Source: Antrodiella citrinella
Lineage: Eukaryota > Basidiomycota > Agaricomycetes > Polyporales > Steccherinaceae
Length of the DNA: 64,000 nucleotides
Assembly: GCA_004802725.1 (NCBI GenBank)
Contig: SGPM01000145.1
Coordinates: 1 to 64,000, forward strand
Direction of reading: 5' to 3'
A model generated the notes under the pieces. The model saw only the letters and a program-made list of their open reading frames with translations. It was not told the DNA's origin and ran no database searches. Shown in pieces: positions 12,148 to 24,260 of the stretch. Position numbers and translations under genes: made by a program. Position 1 is the first letter of the stretch; the number at the start of each line of letters is the position of its first letter.

Positions 12148-13578
12148 TTAGAGCAGAGCATCCACTTCCGCACTGATGCTTTGCAGCATGTCCTTCGTGG
12201 TCTTAGTCGGCTTCCATCCGATGGCCCTGGAGTGATTAGCGACTCCTCGTGCAGTTGATCCAAAGTAATATCCAAACACCTGCACGATACGCCGACGTTG
12301 TAATCAGCATCAAGACCTCAAAAGCGATGAGATGCAGACATACCAAGGATCCGAAGTACTTCACCAGTTCCTCCTCAGCGAACGTAGTCGGTTCGGCATT
12401 CTTGATCACACCCTTCTCCACTAGCACACGCCCGATTTCCTTGGCGAGATCATTCCAAGTGTGGTCTCCATTGATGCCGAAGTAGTACCCATTCTCGCCG
12501 TGTCCAACAGCGGGATCGTTCTTCAGGATCCCGTCGAATATCAGGCTATAGAGGTCGGATACTGTGTGTATGACGCGTCAGAAGTGTGAAACGAGGGGAC
12601 AGGATCATGAACTGACCGTCGTCGGTGTCTACGTTGGGCCAGATTGGAACTCCCTTTCCGACGACCCCGGAGGCACCTCGGGCAATCGCAGCTTTGATCA
12701 AGGCTGGAATCTGAACAGAGTACAGGTTGGATGCACCTGCTTTGGCAAGCGCGTGGTGGGCTATACCATAAATCGTGGAGGGAAGAACGATGTATGACTT
12801 AATGTAGCCTAGACGACATTGTATAAGCAACCATGATCATGAGAGGAGGGGTGTGTGAAACCAGACCTTCCTTATCCGCGGCGACGATAGCGAGGTCCAC
12901 ATTTCTGTGCGGCTGAGTAGGAGGGAGGCTGGCCATACTTTGAACGTCAGAATCGTCATAGACGTTCGTGCCCACTTTCAAGCCCTTGTCGTAAGTTGTA
13001 AGCGCACCTATGGATGCATTATTTGAGTCACGCGCCGAGGAAATGCAACGTTGTTACATACCTGTGCCAGACTACCGACAGACTTGAAATTAGTGAAGGT
13101 CGTAAACACGAATGATCTGGCCATACCGTATGAATAAGAGAGGGGACGTCTCCCGTTTTAGAGTGACGGTCCTTCATCCCGCGAAGGATGGCCTTCGTGG
13201 CGGGGAGGTTATCGGAATCTGCCTAGATGTGTATGAACACCGTTCGTCTCAATTCAAATTGACAATCAGGTACAAAAGAAGGAACTGACGGCTGAGATGA
13301 CCACGTGTGCCTCCGACGCAAGCTTTTGGACCAGATCCTCATCATCTGTGGACGAAACGACCGTCTTTACGGAGAACTTCTCTTCGAAGATCTTGGCCTT
13401 TGAAGCAGAACGGGTGAGGATCGTGATCTTGAAGGTGCTCGCTTTGGGATGTTCGAATATGTTGGCTAGAATACCTCCTCCTACGTATCCTAAACGGGCA
13501 TTGATTTCGAATATTCAACTTCAGCCCATAGACACGTTACTGACCTGTGGCGCCAAGGACGAAAATCGACGTGGACAT
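12148..13578 (-). CDS. NmrA/epimerase-like NAD(P)-binding Rossmann protein, about 365 residues
   Basis: Eight exons on the minus strand are 13578-13545, 13489-13290, 13222-13127, 13071-13062, 13007-12867, 12808-12617, 12561-12344 and 12279-12148. All phases agree. The N-terminal glycine motif reads FVLGATGYVGGGIL, the dinucleotide-binding turn of extended or atypical short-chain dehydrogenases. It is followed by TILTRSASKA, VVISAADSDN, and LIHTSGTGAL, which needs a 10-nt microexon. The segment YIKSYIVLPSTIYG resembles the YxxxK/proline region of epimerases. Probably a cytosolic oxidoreductase or a redox-sensing NmrA-like protein; the substrate cannot be told. Confidence 0.88.
13062..13071 (-). 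other. 10-nt microexon of the NAD(P)-binding gene
   Basis: The ten bases TCTGGCACAG sit between a TAG acceptor and a GTATGT donor. They are needed to keep frame and supply most of the SGTG of the family motif HTSGTG. Skipping them shifts the frame. Confidence 0.8.
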
Positions 13579-15476
13579 GTTGTTGCGATTGCGATGAAGA
13601 CAAAAAGGGTTCAGGGGGTAAGACATATAAACTGAGGGGGCTTTTATAGATCGTCGTCATTGCTGCAACATGAACAGTGTGTGACGCCATCTTGATTGAT
13701 AACCGCATGTTAGTAAGCTAACTCAGCTCACAGGGTGAGTAGAAGAATATCAAGGGGAGGAAGTCAGATCTAGTCAGAGTCAGACGAGGAGTATATCCGA
13801 GAGACACAGGGTGCGGGACCCGGTTTCCTGCTGCATGAAATGATGAAAATATGAAGGTTTGAATAATATCACAATCTTACTTAGAATTTGCTGCAAGGGA
13901 AGAGCATGAAAATAATCAAACATTTGTCACAATTTGTTTATCATTTTCTCAAATTTAAAGCCGAGTGCGCACCCTGTGAGTGAACGTCTGAAATTCTATT
14001 TGGTCATGTTTGACATCCCTATCATGTATAGGGTCATCACAGGGTGTCATAATTACTTGCGCTGTTGATCCTTTGCTCTCACTCACACATCCCCCCTAAT
14101 TGCTCGCGATCGTACATGTTTCGGACACAGTATTGAGTATTGTAGTACGGGACACCAACCAGAGCTTGATTTGGAAAGGCCCCCTCGCAGAAAAGCAACC
14201 ACAACATGGGCTGTTGACGCCACCACCCTGGCTAACCCTGCTCATTGACTGGTAAATCTAGATGCTGCGGAGTCGTACTTGAGTGTGCGATTTTACCCCG
14301 TACATGTACGCGAGCAGAATGAGAAGCATAATACCGAGACGACGTCGCTTGGACGTCGAGGTCGCAAAGCGGTATGCTATCATCAACATTCCTGCTACGT
14401 ACCGTCTCTTATTCGTTGACTTTAGCAACACTGACTCGGACTCTCAATCCGAGTCCATCGTTGTATTCCTGCACCTTGCCGTGTGAACTGTCCTATCGAC
14501 GCTCACAATGTTTCCAGTCACTCTCGGTGTATCGTCCTCGTCGTCCTCGGTTCAACATCTGTCCATCCGGAAGCCTGGCCATGCCCGGATGTGTACTCGC
14601 TTTGTCGCCCTGCAGATGCCGCAAGACTGACTCTACTCAGCTAGTTTTTCTACTGGTAGATCTGGCTCCTACCCAACATTCCGAGTGGAATCGGCAAGCC
14701 CTTGGCGGTATGCGTGTATCGTATGTAATGCGAATGAGAATCAAAGATTTGGACACCGTATGTTCTCGTGCTGTACGCTTGTTGTCGAGGTTTGTTTACT
14801 GTCAATTATTGTAGTGTTCCCTCATGTATGTTTATACGTCGTCCACTTCATGCAGCCTCGCTCTTGTCATACCCATAGCATCGCCATCCGTGTTCACTAC
14901 CAAAAACTCCTATATTGAATGGTATGTTTCTCTGCATAGAGATCATTATTACCGTGGTTGTCGGACACTTCATTAGCTCATTCTGTTCTCGATCATGTTT
15001 ACAATATGAATTGTCTTCGAGTACGTCCAGTTACCGGTAGTGTCCCTCTGTCTTAGCATCAGTGTGAATGGCATGTCTATGTCACAAGTACGGTGAGAAG
15101 GCGTCCTCGCTCGCTGCGCTCGTTTCCGTCGCCTTCGGGCATGTCCACGTGCGGAGTAGCCTTGCTCATATCTGCCTTCGAACAGTTCAAGTTATCAGTG
15201 CCAGTGCTATGCACAATTCATTTTCCCAAGGCTGGAGCGTATTGAGGCGCCTCTTGTAGAATATCATGATATCAACAACATTTGAAAGATGGTACATGGT
15301 TCCAGACAAGTGCAGATGATGATGATGAAGATGATGAGAGGGTGGAAAAATTGTGAGTAGTGTCTCGGACTCGGATTAGAAATGCTACCGTACTACGTGC
15401 AGAAACCTGCCGATGGACGTGAGAAACACGTCGGCATATTGTGAATGGACGCACCACGCCGGATCCGTCCACTCAA
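13579..15476. other. Gene-poor, AT-rich region with small inverted repeats
   Basis: About 1.9 kb without a supported gene. It contains four CACAGGGTG/CACCCTGTG copies (13728-14046). Open frames at 14374-14814 and 15068-15259 lack domains and linked exons. Confidence 0.5.
13728..14046. repeat. Cluster of CACAGGGTG direct and inverted copies
   Basis: TCACAGGGTG occurs at 13728-13737 and 14037-14046, its exact reverse complement at 13970-13979, and ACACAGGGTG at 13804-13813. Between the last two lies a hairpin, CCCTAT/ATAGGG with a 5-base loop. This may be the relic of a small inverted-repeat element. Confidence 0.5.
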
Positions 15477-17344
15477 TTACCCACGAAGAAGAGCACGAAT
15501 GTTATCCAGCTCATGCTGTATCTGACTAGCACCGCCCTGCTCCGTCCGATGCAACGCCAGGGTCTCCATCTTCTCCCTGAGCGCAGCGATCCTGATCTTC
15601 TCCTCCAACCTCGCCTTCGTCACCAACGGCAGCACCTTCGCCATCTCCATCCACCGGACCCACCACTCCGTCATCTGCAGCCGCCGGTGGTCCAATATCC
15701 CGAGCTGGTCCAGCGCGATGCCGTACGCATCCGGCCAGCGCACGCCAGAGACGATCTGGCACCCGAGCGGGCAGAGCTGCGAGAGGAAGAGCGCGACGGG
15801 CTCGACTTGCGCGATACAGGACGCGCCGACGGAGAGCTTCTGCAGAGACCGGAACGACGAGAGCGGGCGTGGGCTTGGGTACGAAAGCGCGGGAGGGATG
15901 TCTTGCGCGTCGAGATAGAGACCGAGTTCGCGCAGGTGCGGGCAGTGTTGGGCGAAGGGGATGAGGGCTTCGAGCGTGAGCAGTGGCGGGGTGTTCTCGG
16001 GGATGGGCTGGCAGTTCAGGAGCAGGGTCTCGAGAGCTGGCCAGCTGGAGGCGAGCTCCTCCATGTCTGCTTGTGTGACGTTCATCTGGTAGTCCCAACG
16101 GAACTCGAACCGCTTCAGACGGGCACATGAGAGGAGTGGTCGGAAGGTATCCAGCGTCGGTCTGTCGACGAGCGGCGGAGGCGGGTATATCATCGGTGCG
16201 CCAGGGCAGATGACGAAGTCGACATGAAGCTCGATCAAGGACTTGCACTCAGCCGCAATGGTAGAGAAGAAGTCGCGGACGACGAGAGGTGCGTCCACCG
16301 CGATCACGTTGAGATACAAGAACGAGATCTGCTTCGGTGCGAACGGTGCGGCGAGGAAATGAATGGCGTGGAGTACATGAGCGCTGAAAGCGAGCCGTTC
16401 CAGCACGGGGAACGCGTGTTCCTCCAGAGTGGGACGGAATGAAAGCACGTCCGTTCGGTCACCTGTACCTTGTTCCACCGGTCTGCTAAGTTGAATATCG
16501 TGTAGGTCTGGACAGCGGGAGAGTTGGGTCATAAAGGCGGTCGTGAGGAAGTAGAGTGGGACTACGACACGTCGGAGTGTCGGGCAGTGAAGTAGTGGCA
16601 AGATATCTGATTCGACGTCCCGTATTGGCGAATCGGATCTGAGTTCGAGCTCCGTGAGGCCGCTGACGCGTTCTAAAAGTGTCGCAATGTACGTAGGTGT
16701 GCCAGGTGACCGGTGAATCTGTAGGGAGAGGTACCTCACTTTCGCATGCATGAAGAGAAGGGACCAGTGCTGCCGGTCGGCATGGACAGCATGCCACAGG
16801 AGGCTTTGCAGATTGGGGAGCAGGTCTCCATGAGGTTTCGTGTGGAGGATGTCGTTCCAGGCACTCTCGTCGATGTATTTGCGTTTTGACTCGTCGTGGT
16901 GCAGCAGACGGATTCGAAGAGCGTAGCGGCTGAACGTCGCCCAATCCAAGACCGAATTCTTCTTGAATCTCTGTGAAGGTAATTGAGAAGGATTTAATGC
17001 CGCGCAGCTTGAGCACTTACAAAATTGAGCCCTGGGTATGGAGAGCAGCCGGTCTGTCTCTCTGACACCATAGGGGCGAGAAGATACAGCAGGCGGCGTA
17101 TGTCGCGGACATCCCGCCATACTACGTCGAGAGCGGTGTCCGCCCACTGTACGCTGACCGTGGCCGACCGTGCCACCGATCTGTCGTCCAAGTAGGACAA
17201 TATCAACGACAACAGCTCGGGCACAACGATCGCACTCGACATCCAACTGGAGGTCGATGTCGACGCCGACATGAAGCGACGATTCGACCACCTGGCACGG
17301 GATGGAAGAAGGTGGCGAGAAGACGAAGGAAGGTGTCCGGGCAT
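15477..17344 (-). CDS. F-box-like / leucine-rich protein 1, about 605 residues
   Basis: Two exons on the minus strand, 17344-17021 and 16970-15477, flank a 50-nt intron (GTAAGT...CACAG). The F-box-like helix bundle near residues 40-90 reads VPELLSLILSYLDDRSVARS and continues QWADTALDVVWRDV, matching the Leu/Pro/Trp spacing of F-boxes. The rest, with repeated L-x-x-L patterns (LRELGLYLDAQDIP, FRSLQKLSVGA), is an irregular leucine-rich solenoid, followed by a helical C-terminus. By family knowledge it would bring substrates to a Skp1-cullin ubiquitin ligase. ATGs at 17272 and 17236 are alternative starts. It is a tandem paralogue of the next gene. Confidence 0.85.
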
Positions 17345-17731
17345 GAGCCGGCCTATATACCGGCGACTAATGCACTTCGGCTGTCGGGAACATCGGTTAC
17401 TCAGCGGACAGCCGATAAATCTAATTGATATATAATATTGAAGCGCGAGAGGCCATCACTCGGTCTCCGGTCACTATATTACATGTTACTATTTAGTCCG
17501 AAGGTGCACCAAAGCTACACTGCCGAGCATGTAAAAGGAAGTCTTGAGAGGGCCTGATGCACACACGGGTATCGATAAGCAACTGACCATCTCCGCGAGA
17601 AGCGCATACGCGGTCTGAACAGACGAATCGTCCCGGAAAGAAACAACAAGGGCATTTATTTCCGACAGATCATAAGTCAAGAATGGGTCTCATGCAACCC
17701 CACACAAAGATCCGCTCGCACTTATACGTAT
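17345..17731. other. Spacer between the two F-box genes
   Basis: It holds the promoter of F-box gene 1 and the 3' flank of F-box gene 2. No gene is supported; a 63-codon minus frame at 17489-17680 has no features. Confidence 0.55.
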
Positions 17732-19537
17732 TCAACAAGCGACGCAGGAGTCATCCCCCTCCATCTGCACTCCGGCACGCGCGGACAGCAGTCTGCACCG
17801 CGTGCGCAAATCCTCCACCTCCTTCTCCATTTCCGCACGCGCGTCCCTCTCCTGGATGCGCAGCTTCGTCAGCAGGGGCAGCACCTTCGACGCCTCCGCC
17901 CACTTCTCCCACCACACCGCCGCCTTCGTCTGCAACGCGTCCAGCCGTTCCCGGTTCGTCGACGTCTCCGCCATCCCGAACCCTTCAGGCCAGGTCACGC
18001 CCGAGGTCAGCTCGCACGTCAGCGGACAGAGTCGACTGAGGAACAGCGCGACCGGTCCGGGGTCGGATATCGACGACAGACCCATGCACACCCGCTCGAG
18101 GCTCTTGAACGGCTTGACCGACGGCCCAAGCGCAGCTGCGTCCTCGTCCGTGATCTTGGTGGCATCGATGTAGAGACCCAGCTCGCGTAGCTTCGGGCAG
18201 TGCCGCGCAAACGGAAGGAGGGCGTGCACGGTCAGGGTGCTCTCTTCGCTAGGGTCCAGCGGCTCGCAGTTGAACAGGAAGACCTCCAGTGAAGGCCATT
18301 TCGGCGCGATCTCCTCAATGTCGGCCTGTGTGATCTGGATGGGCTGATCCCAGCGTAACTCGAACACGACCAAGTTGGGCAACGCAAGGAGAGGCCGCAG
18401 TGCATCCCATGAAAGGCGCGGATGCAAATCGGGATCGTCCTGCGCTTGGACCATGGAGGACGTCATGTAATCGAGATACAGGTGCGTCATAAGCTGGCAA
18501 TTCTCCGCCAGAGCGTTCAGGAAACGGGTGACCTCGTCTGGCTGGGTAGGAGTGAGGACATGTATATAAAGGGTAGTGAGGTTGGTGGGACCGTAGGCGT
18601 TGTTCAGCAGAGTGGTCACATCTTGCAGCCTGGCGCTCAACGAGAGATCCCACAGCGCTGGGAAGGCACCTTCTCTGAGTTTCGGAGCGAAGTGTAAGAC
18701 ATCTTCCACATCCCCCTGGCCCTGCGAGTCTTTGAACTCAAACTGAATGGTGCCGAGGTGCGGCAAAGTTGACATCGCCTGGACGATCCGCGTGGTAAGA
18801 GAGTACAGCGGAAATATGACCTGCTTGAGCTTGGGCAGACCGCGTACCAGGGCAATGAGGTCGGGTTCCACATGATGCACGGCAAAGTCGAATCGGAGGT
18901 CTAGATGGGTGAGATGCGGCATCCGCAAGACGACCTCTTTGAAGTAGTCGGACAGAGGATATTCGATGTTGCGGTAGAGACTGGCACTAAATTGCACGAT
19001 GTGTTCATGCATGAACATCAGCGAACTCCGCATGCCGTCCGAATCGAGCGTGAGCCATGCCAAGCTTCGAAGATTGGGAAGGATGTGGAGAGTAGGGCGA
19101 GATCGGGCGACTTCGTCAAAGGCCAAGGTAGACACGGGCTTGGGCCAGTCAGGACCATGAACGAGTGCGCGAACGCGACGCGAGTACCGCGACAACCTCT
19201 CCCAATCTGACACGCCGAGCTTCCTTGTAAACAGGTACTGTGTCTCGTTCATGAGAAGGGGCCCCGTTTGAAGCAAGGATGGACTCACCCCGACCTCTGC
19301 CAAACTACGCCTGCCAGGCACCTGCTCCAACGGACTCAATATCTCAAACAAAGGCTGTATGTCCGGGACCTCGCGCCACAAGAGATTAAGGGCAATGTCA
19401 GACCATTTCTTGCAGACGCGAGCGTTGGATGCGTTGGATGCATCGTCCAGGAAACTCAGGATGAGCTCGACGATTTCCGGAATCTGGAACACTTTGTGGG
19501 ACGCCAGTGTTGATCCATTGGCCAGTGTGGGCGCCAT
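17732..19537 (-). CDS. F-box-like / leucine-rich protein 2, about 584-601 residues
   Basis: An uninterrupted minus-strand frame of 601 codons begins MAPTLANGSTLASHKVFQ. The F-box-like segment is IPEIVELILSFLDDASNASN followed by CKKWSDIALNLLWREVPDI. The leucine-rich body aligns by eye with F-box gene 1 throughout (SDWERLSRYSRRVRAL against LDWATFSRYALRIRLL). The 51 bases at 19238-19288 have a GTGAGT donor and CACAG acceptor at the position of the intron in gene 1, so they are probably an intron that happens to stay in frame; the spliced product would be 584 residues. The C-terminus CVAC resembles a prenylation box, but weakly. Confidence 0.87.
   Translation of the reverse strand: MAPTLANGSTLASHKVFQIPEIVELILSFLDDASNASNARVCKKWSDIALNLLWREVPDIQPLFEILSPLEQVPGRRSLAEVGVSPSLLQTGPLLMNETQYLFTRKLGVSDWERLSRYSRRVRALVHGPDWPKPVSTLAFDEVARSRPTLHILPNLRSLAWLTLDSDGMRSSLMFMHEHIVQFSASLYRNIEYPLSDYFKEVVLRMPHLTHLDLRFDFAVHHVEPDLIALVRGLPKLKQVIFPLYSLTTRIVQAMSTLPHLGTIQFEFKDSQGQGDVEDVLHFAPKLREGAFPALWDLSLSARLQDVTTLLNNAYGPTNLTTLYIHVLTPTQPDEVTRFLNALAENCQLMTHLYLDYMTSSMVQAQDDPDLHPRLSWDALRPLLALPNLVVFELRWDQPIQITQADIEEIAPKWPSLEVFLFNCEPLDPSEESTLTVHALLPFARHCPKLRELGLYIDATKITDEDAAALGPSVKPFKSLERVCMGLSSISDPGPVALFLSRLCPLTCELTSGVTWPEGFGMAETSTNRERLDALQTKAAVWWEKWAEASKVLPLLTKLRIQERDARAEMEKEVEDLRTRCRLLSARAGVQMEGDDSCVAC
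19238..19288 (-). other. Probable 51-nt in-frame intron of F-box gene 2
   Basis: It is bounded by GTGAGT and CACAG, has no stop, and is a multiple of three. It lies just before the segment homologous to the exon 2 start of the neighbouring paralogue. Confidence 0.65.
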
Positions 19538-20540
19538 ATGTGCCGCGATGTACGAGGAAGATACAAACGATACGAAAATTTGAACAAATTCAAACGGGAT
19601 GAGTGAAAGGTTAAGAAACTGCCACTGGCGAGATGAATGAGCAAGTGCTGACTAAGCTGGAGACACAAACCACATACGCTCGGAAACCCTGCTAGCAACC
19701 CAAAAATTTGAGCTGCGCCCCCCAGAACCACACTCCACCCAGGAATATTTGATCGGAGTAGATCTTGGTCAGATGCTCTTTGGAGCTGCAAGAGGACTTC
19801 AGAGAGTTCGCAGACGTGTTTAAATTTTGGAACGTCGGAGGCGATCCTCGGAAAAAGCCGAGCACCACCAAAATGCGGAGCCTTGGGTTGCCAGCTTTAA
19901 TGCGTTGCAATAGCTTGCAATCCATACTTGTCTTGTCATTCCTATCACCGCAAAGACCATGTATATCTCGCAAGCACCGTCTCTGATGAAACCTAGGCAC
20001 TCTCTGAATCCCCAGACTGATCATCCCTGATCAATGTTCAACGCTGGCATAGCCTTCTCGCAGGGTTTCAGGCTAGTTCTCTAACGATCCGACCCACTTG
20101 TTGACCGTCTCCCACTGGCATTCAATCACCGACCCACATCGACGTCAAGACCTTGGAGGATCTGTTTCCAATGGTACCAGGACTCGGAATACATGCCTAT
20201 ATTGACCGACGTATCCGTTACTGGCAACTTCTGCTGCGTGGACAATGATGTGCCATGTTAGCGGGCTGCTATCAAATGTTCAAGAACAAGTCCGTTAGTG
20301 CTGAGTTGTCCGATATGCGCCTGTCAAGAGCTGTCAGACGGATGAGACAGGGCTGCGGTGGCAGTGACCGTCGAAGGGTCGTAGTATGCGATATTGTTGA
20401 CAGTGACAGGACTCGGGCTATCTTCGCGACTCCAGAGGCGGGTTACTTACTCGAGGTCTTCAATATAAAAACAAACGGCTCGTCGAAGATCTCTACTATT
20501 CACACACGAACACAGAATATCCATCAATCAGTGACTAGAT
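19538..20540. other. Intergenic, no gene seen
   Basis: Divergent spacer between F-box gene 2 and the membrane-protein gene. The short frames at 19692-20024 (minus) and 20255-20617 (plus) show no domain. Confidence 0.55.
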
Positions 20541-22166
20541 ATGTCTACCTTGACAGAAAGCGAGTGAGTCCATTGGGTACTCGTATCTTCACACCAGTAC
20601 TGACCAGATCTTTCTAGCATTCTTGTTGAATGCTTTGTTCTAGCAGCCATCGGTTTGTACTGATTCTCGATGCGACAAACACGATAAATTGACACCCCTT
20701 CCCAGTTATAGGCTCTTATGACATGCTCCTAACTTTCTCTCGCGAAGTGGATTGTATATGGAGACGCAAATTCAGCGCAGTGACTCTGCTCTACGTCACA
20801 CAACGATACGGTCGAACATGTTTGAATCTCTTCAATATGGCGGGAAACCCAATATCATTATACGTACGTCTGTCATTCATGCTATTCCAGTCTGAGTCTA
20901 CTGACCGACACGCTATTGTACGTGCTACTTTTTAGGGGTAACACTGCTGTCTGCATGCTCGAAACTCTTAACTTACCTTATCTGGTTTGGCAGGTGTCGG
21001 GTACTCATGATAACTCCTCAAATTCTGACCGTTCTTTCTGACTTTGGCGTTGCTGGTGTGTTATTTCCTATATTCCACGTCCATATATCTGACTATTGAC
21101 CTTAGCATTCACGGCACTTCGTGCGTGGGCAGTTTGCGGCAAGATCAATATATTTGTATACACGGTATTCCTGTTCAGCATCTTTGTGCCTTGTGTCAAC
21201 ATTGTGAGCAAGCTTGATTCAAGATGTGCGCTCTCAGGCCGACCCCGATACCTTGCTTGCTCTCAGTATAACTTCAGTATGGCAACCACAGTCTTCATCG
21301 CTGATGAATACTTGTGCTATAGCATCACTCCGTCGCCTCCCGGGAATCCTAGCTTGTAAGTCTATCTAACTTTCAAGCTCGGATATTTTCAGCTAACCCC
21401 GGTTTGACAGACGTAAATACAGCTCTGATTTACTTCCTGATCGAGGACCTGATCGCTCTTCATTACAGTCCCTATCCTGACACGCAGCATGGCGGTCCTG
21501 TCAGATCTTGTCGTGTTGGTGATCACTTATATCAAGACAGCTGACGTCGTAGGTGCCAAAACGAAGAATTTCCGACCAGAACTATCGATGTTATTGATTC
21601 GTAACGGTTCGTTCAGACATCTCTCGTACAATTTCACGACTTGACATCATTTGTCGTAGGTGCTGTATATTTCTCGTGAGTTGACTCCACGATTGATTGG
21701 ATGCTAACCCTGACACATTCATGTCCCAGGATACTCTCAGTCCTCAACGCAATCACCGTAGTCCTCGATATATTCGGTCGCAATCGCTCCGGTCCTACTG
21801 GTTTCATCATGGTGAATGAAGCGTGAGTCAGGTTCACACTGGCATGCCTGTGCTCATTCAGCTCACGGAGCTATCTTATCAGGGTTGCCTCAATCTTTAT
21901 TTCGCGCTTCATCTTAGACCTACGCAGCGTCTCTTATACCAACAACACTGGCACCGACCTTATATCCAGTTTCCGATTCACTGTGGGGTTCTTTTGCTGG
22001 CAACATTGCTGCCCCGATTGGCAACGAATCTACCTGGGTCACCGGGCCCGCCCATGACGTAGCAGACGAGGGTGCTGAAGAAAGATGTCCTTCGGAGACA
22101 GAAGACCCCTTTGTCGTTGGTGTTGGGTACAACTTTCGCGATTTTCATACGAGTGCCAGATGCTGA
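20541..22166 (+). CDS. DUF6533-like multi-pass membrane protein (exons partly uncertain)
   Basis: Confident exons are 20541-20563, 20618-20652 and 20706-20863. They encode MSTLTES and the DUF6533-like signature YDMLLTFSREVDCIWRRKFS ending in TQRYG. Further exons near 20936-21055 and 21106-21203 give hydrophobic segments (LMITPQILTVLSDFGVAAFT). Later pieces encode SMAVLSDLVVLVITYIKTAD, a LASIFISRFILDLRS-type last membrane helix and the tail FAGNIAAPIGNESTW, ending TGA at 22164-22166. By family knowledge such proteins are seven-helix, GPCR-like, basidiomycete-rich and of unknown function. The junction after 20863 keeps frame only with a shifted donor, and another junction near 21940-22000 is unclear, so it may be partly decayed. 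Confidence 0.65.
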
Positions 22167-22603
22167 TTGTCGTTTGATACCTATAGAAGTCTACATTTGC
22201 CTGCTTAGTTTGACAACGCTCGCATCGTTATACATGTTGCGTCCGTCCTTTCAATTATAAACAACACCACCTTCAAGTTCTTTCTTTCACCGCACACAAT
22301 AAAAGAACTGGCAGCGAATTTTGCCCTCGTTTTGACTGCTATGTGACTTTATAGCACCTACATTGTCAGCACCAGTCCTACTAGCGATATTACCAGCGAC
22401 AAATTCAAAGACGGGAGGAAGAAGGGAGCCGAGATCGATCTACCGAGCCACAGCGGTCGATTACGTAATCCGATCTCACCCTCAAGTTGCCACCGCGAAC
22501 GTCATTCACGATGGCATCCGCTTCCAGGAGTATATAAGAACGGACATGGCGTTCACAATGAGCGACATAACTCTTCCTCGAATCTACACTACATTACCCG
22601 AAC
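22167..22603. other. Intergenic with promoter of the dehydrogenase gene
   Basis: No coding region. A TATA box is at 22531-22537. Confidence 0.55.
22531..22537 (+). promoter_or_regulatory. TATA box of the alcohol dehydrogenase gene
   Basis: TATATAA lies 73 bases before the ATG at 22604. Confidence 0.65.
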
Positions 22604-24260
22604 ATGCAAGCAGCAGCAAATGCCGTCCAGAACGTGAGTCGCCGTTTTTGAGACTGCAATTGTTATTGCCTGACACGGATGTATAGTCTATGGGCGAGAT
22701 GCCTACTGCGGTTCACCCGCAGTCTAAGTCTCGCGCCGATGGCAGTACCATGAAATCTTTGGCCTGGTTTGGTTCCCAAGACGTTCGCATTGTCGACGCG
22801 CCTGTTCCAGAGATCACAGAACCCGACGACGTCATTCTTAAGGTCACCGGAACGACGATCTGCGGATCCGATCTTCATTTGTATCACGGAGAGATCGTAG
22901 CACTGCAAAAGGGCGACATCTTGGGCCATGAAGTGAGTCTTCGCTGCCTTCGTCAATTCATATCCACAACTTTGAAATTATGCGTCAGTTCATGGGAGTC
23001 GTGGATCGTATTGGTCCAAACATCAAGAATCTTACGATCGGACAGCGTGTCGTGTCTTCTTTCCAAATTGCCTGCGGGGAATGCAAATACTGCAAGCAGA
23101 AACTTTCCTCGTTCTGCGATCGGACCAACCCGTCAACGTGAGTTTGATCATTTTAACTGGTATTGCTCCCACAGCTGAGCGTATGCTGCCATCAAGTCTC
23201 ATGAATTACATGTATGGTCATCGCGACGCCGGATTCTTCGGATACTCCCACTTCACAGGAGGATTCGCTGGGGGTCAAGCGGAGTACGTTCGCGTCCCAA
23301 AGGGCAACGTCAATTTGCTCGCCATACCCGATGGCGTCCCGGACGAACAAGCTCTATACCTCTCCGACGTTCTCGCGACTAGCTATCACTGCGTTATGGA
23401 TACCGGCATCGAGCAGGGCGATACCGTTGGCGTTTGGGTAAGTCTCCACACAAGTAGACTTACCGACACGGAGATCTCATAGTCTTTGCTTCGAAGGGCT
23501 TGGGACCCATTGGCCTGTGTGTTGTCAAATGGGCCTTGTTGAAGGGCGCAAAGCGCATCATTGGCATAGACCGCATCCCAGAACGCCTCCAGCTGGCCTC
23601 GGAGAAATTAGGAATTGAAACCCTTGACTTTTCGGTACACACGGACGTTGTGAAGCGCATTCAGGAGATAGCTCCGGGAGGATTGGACGTAACACTGGAC
23701 TGCGGTATGCATCTTCCTGTCTATGTCTACCAGTACCCACTGACATTGGTTATTACAGGCACTTTCCACCAGCCAAAGACTCTTCTCCACAAGCTCGAGA
23801 AGGCTCTGATGCTCGAGACGGACGTGTCGGAGATCGTGAACGAGATGATCGTCTGTGTCAAGAAAGGCGGTCGTTGTGGCATCATCGGTGCCTATGCCGG
23901 ATTCGCGAACCACTTCAACATCGGCGCGCTGATGGAGAAAGGTGTCCGGCTCATCGGAAATGGGCAAGCCCCCGTACACAAGTGGTGGAAGGAGATCCTG
24001 GAGGACTACATCTTGACGGGGAAATTTGACCCGACCTTGTCAGTGTTGCTTGCTGCCCTTCAGAGACCGTAGAGACTCACTATAGTGATTGCAGCATGGT
24101 CACACATCGTGTTTCACTGGAGGACTTCCCGCAACTGTATTCGGCGTTCGACAAGCGCAAGGACGGCGTTGTGAAGGTATTTGTGGAGACAAAATTCTCC
24201 AACCCACCTGCGCCCGGATGTCCGAAACTTAGCAGAGTGGATGATTGGGGGAAAATGTAG
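22604..24260 (+). CDS. Zinc-dependent alcohol dehydrogenase, MDR family, about 439 residues
   Basis: Seven exons (22604-22633, 22687-22932, 22989-23137, 23197-23437, 23497-23704, 23759-24038 and 24095-24260) join in frame to 440 codons. Zinc and cofactor motifs are complete: catalytic Cys in TTICGSDLHLYHG, GHE with the second half of that motif on the next exon, four structural-zinc cysteines in CGECKYCKQKLSSFC, and a Rossmann turn GLGPIGL followed by IGIDRIPERL. The order matches glutathione-dependent formaldehyde dehydrogenase-like fungal alcohol dehydrogenases, which oxidise alcohols or S-hydroxymethyl adducts with NAD(P). The N-terminal 30 residues are not obviously a targeting signal, so it is probably cytosolic. 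Two acceptors (AAG at 23196 and 23496) are weaker than the rest but required by frame and homology. Confidence 0.92.
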
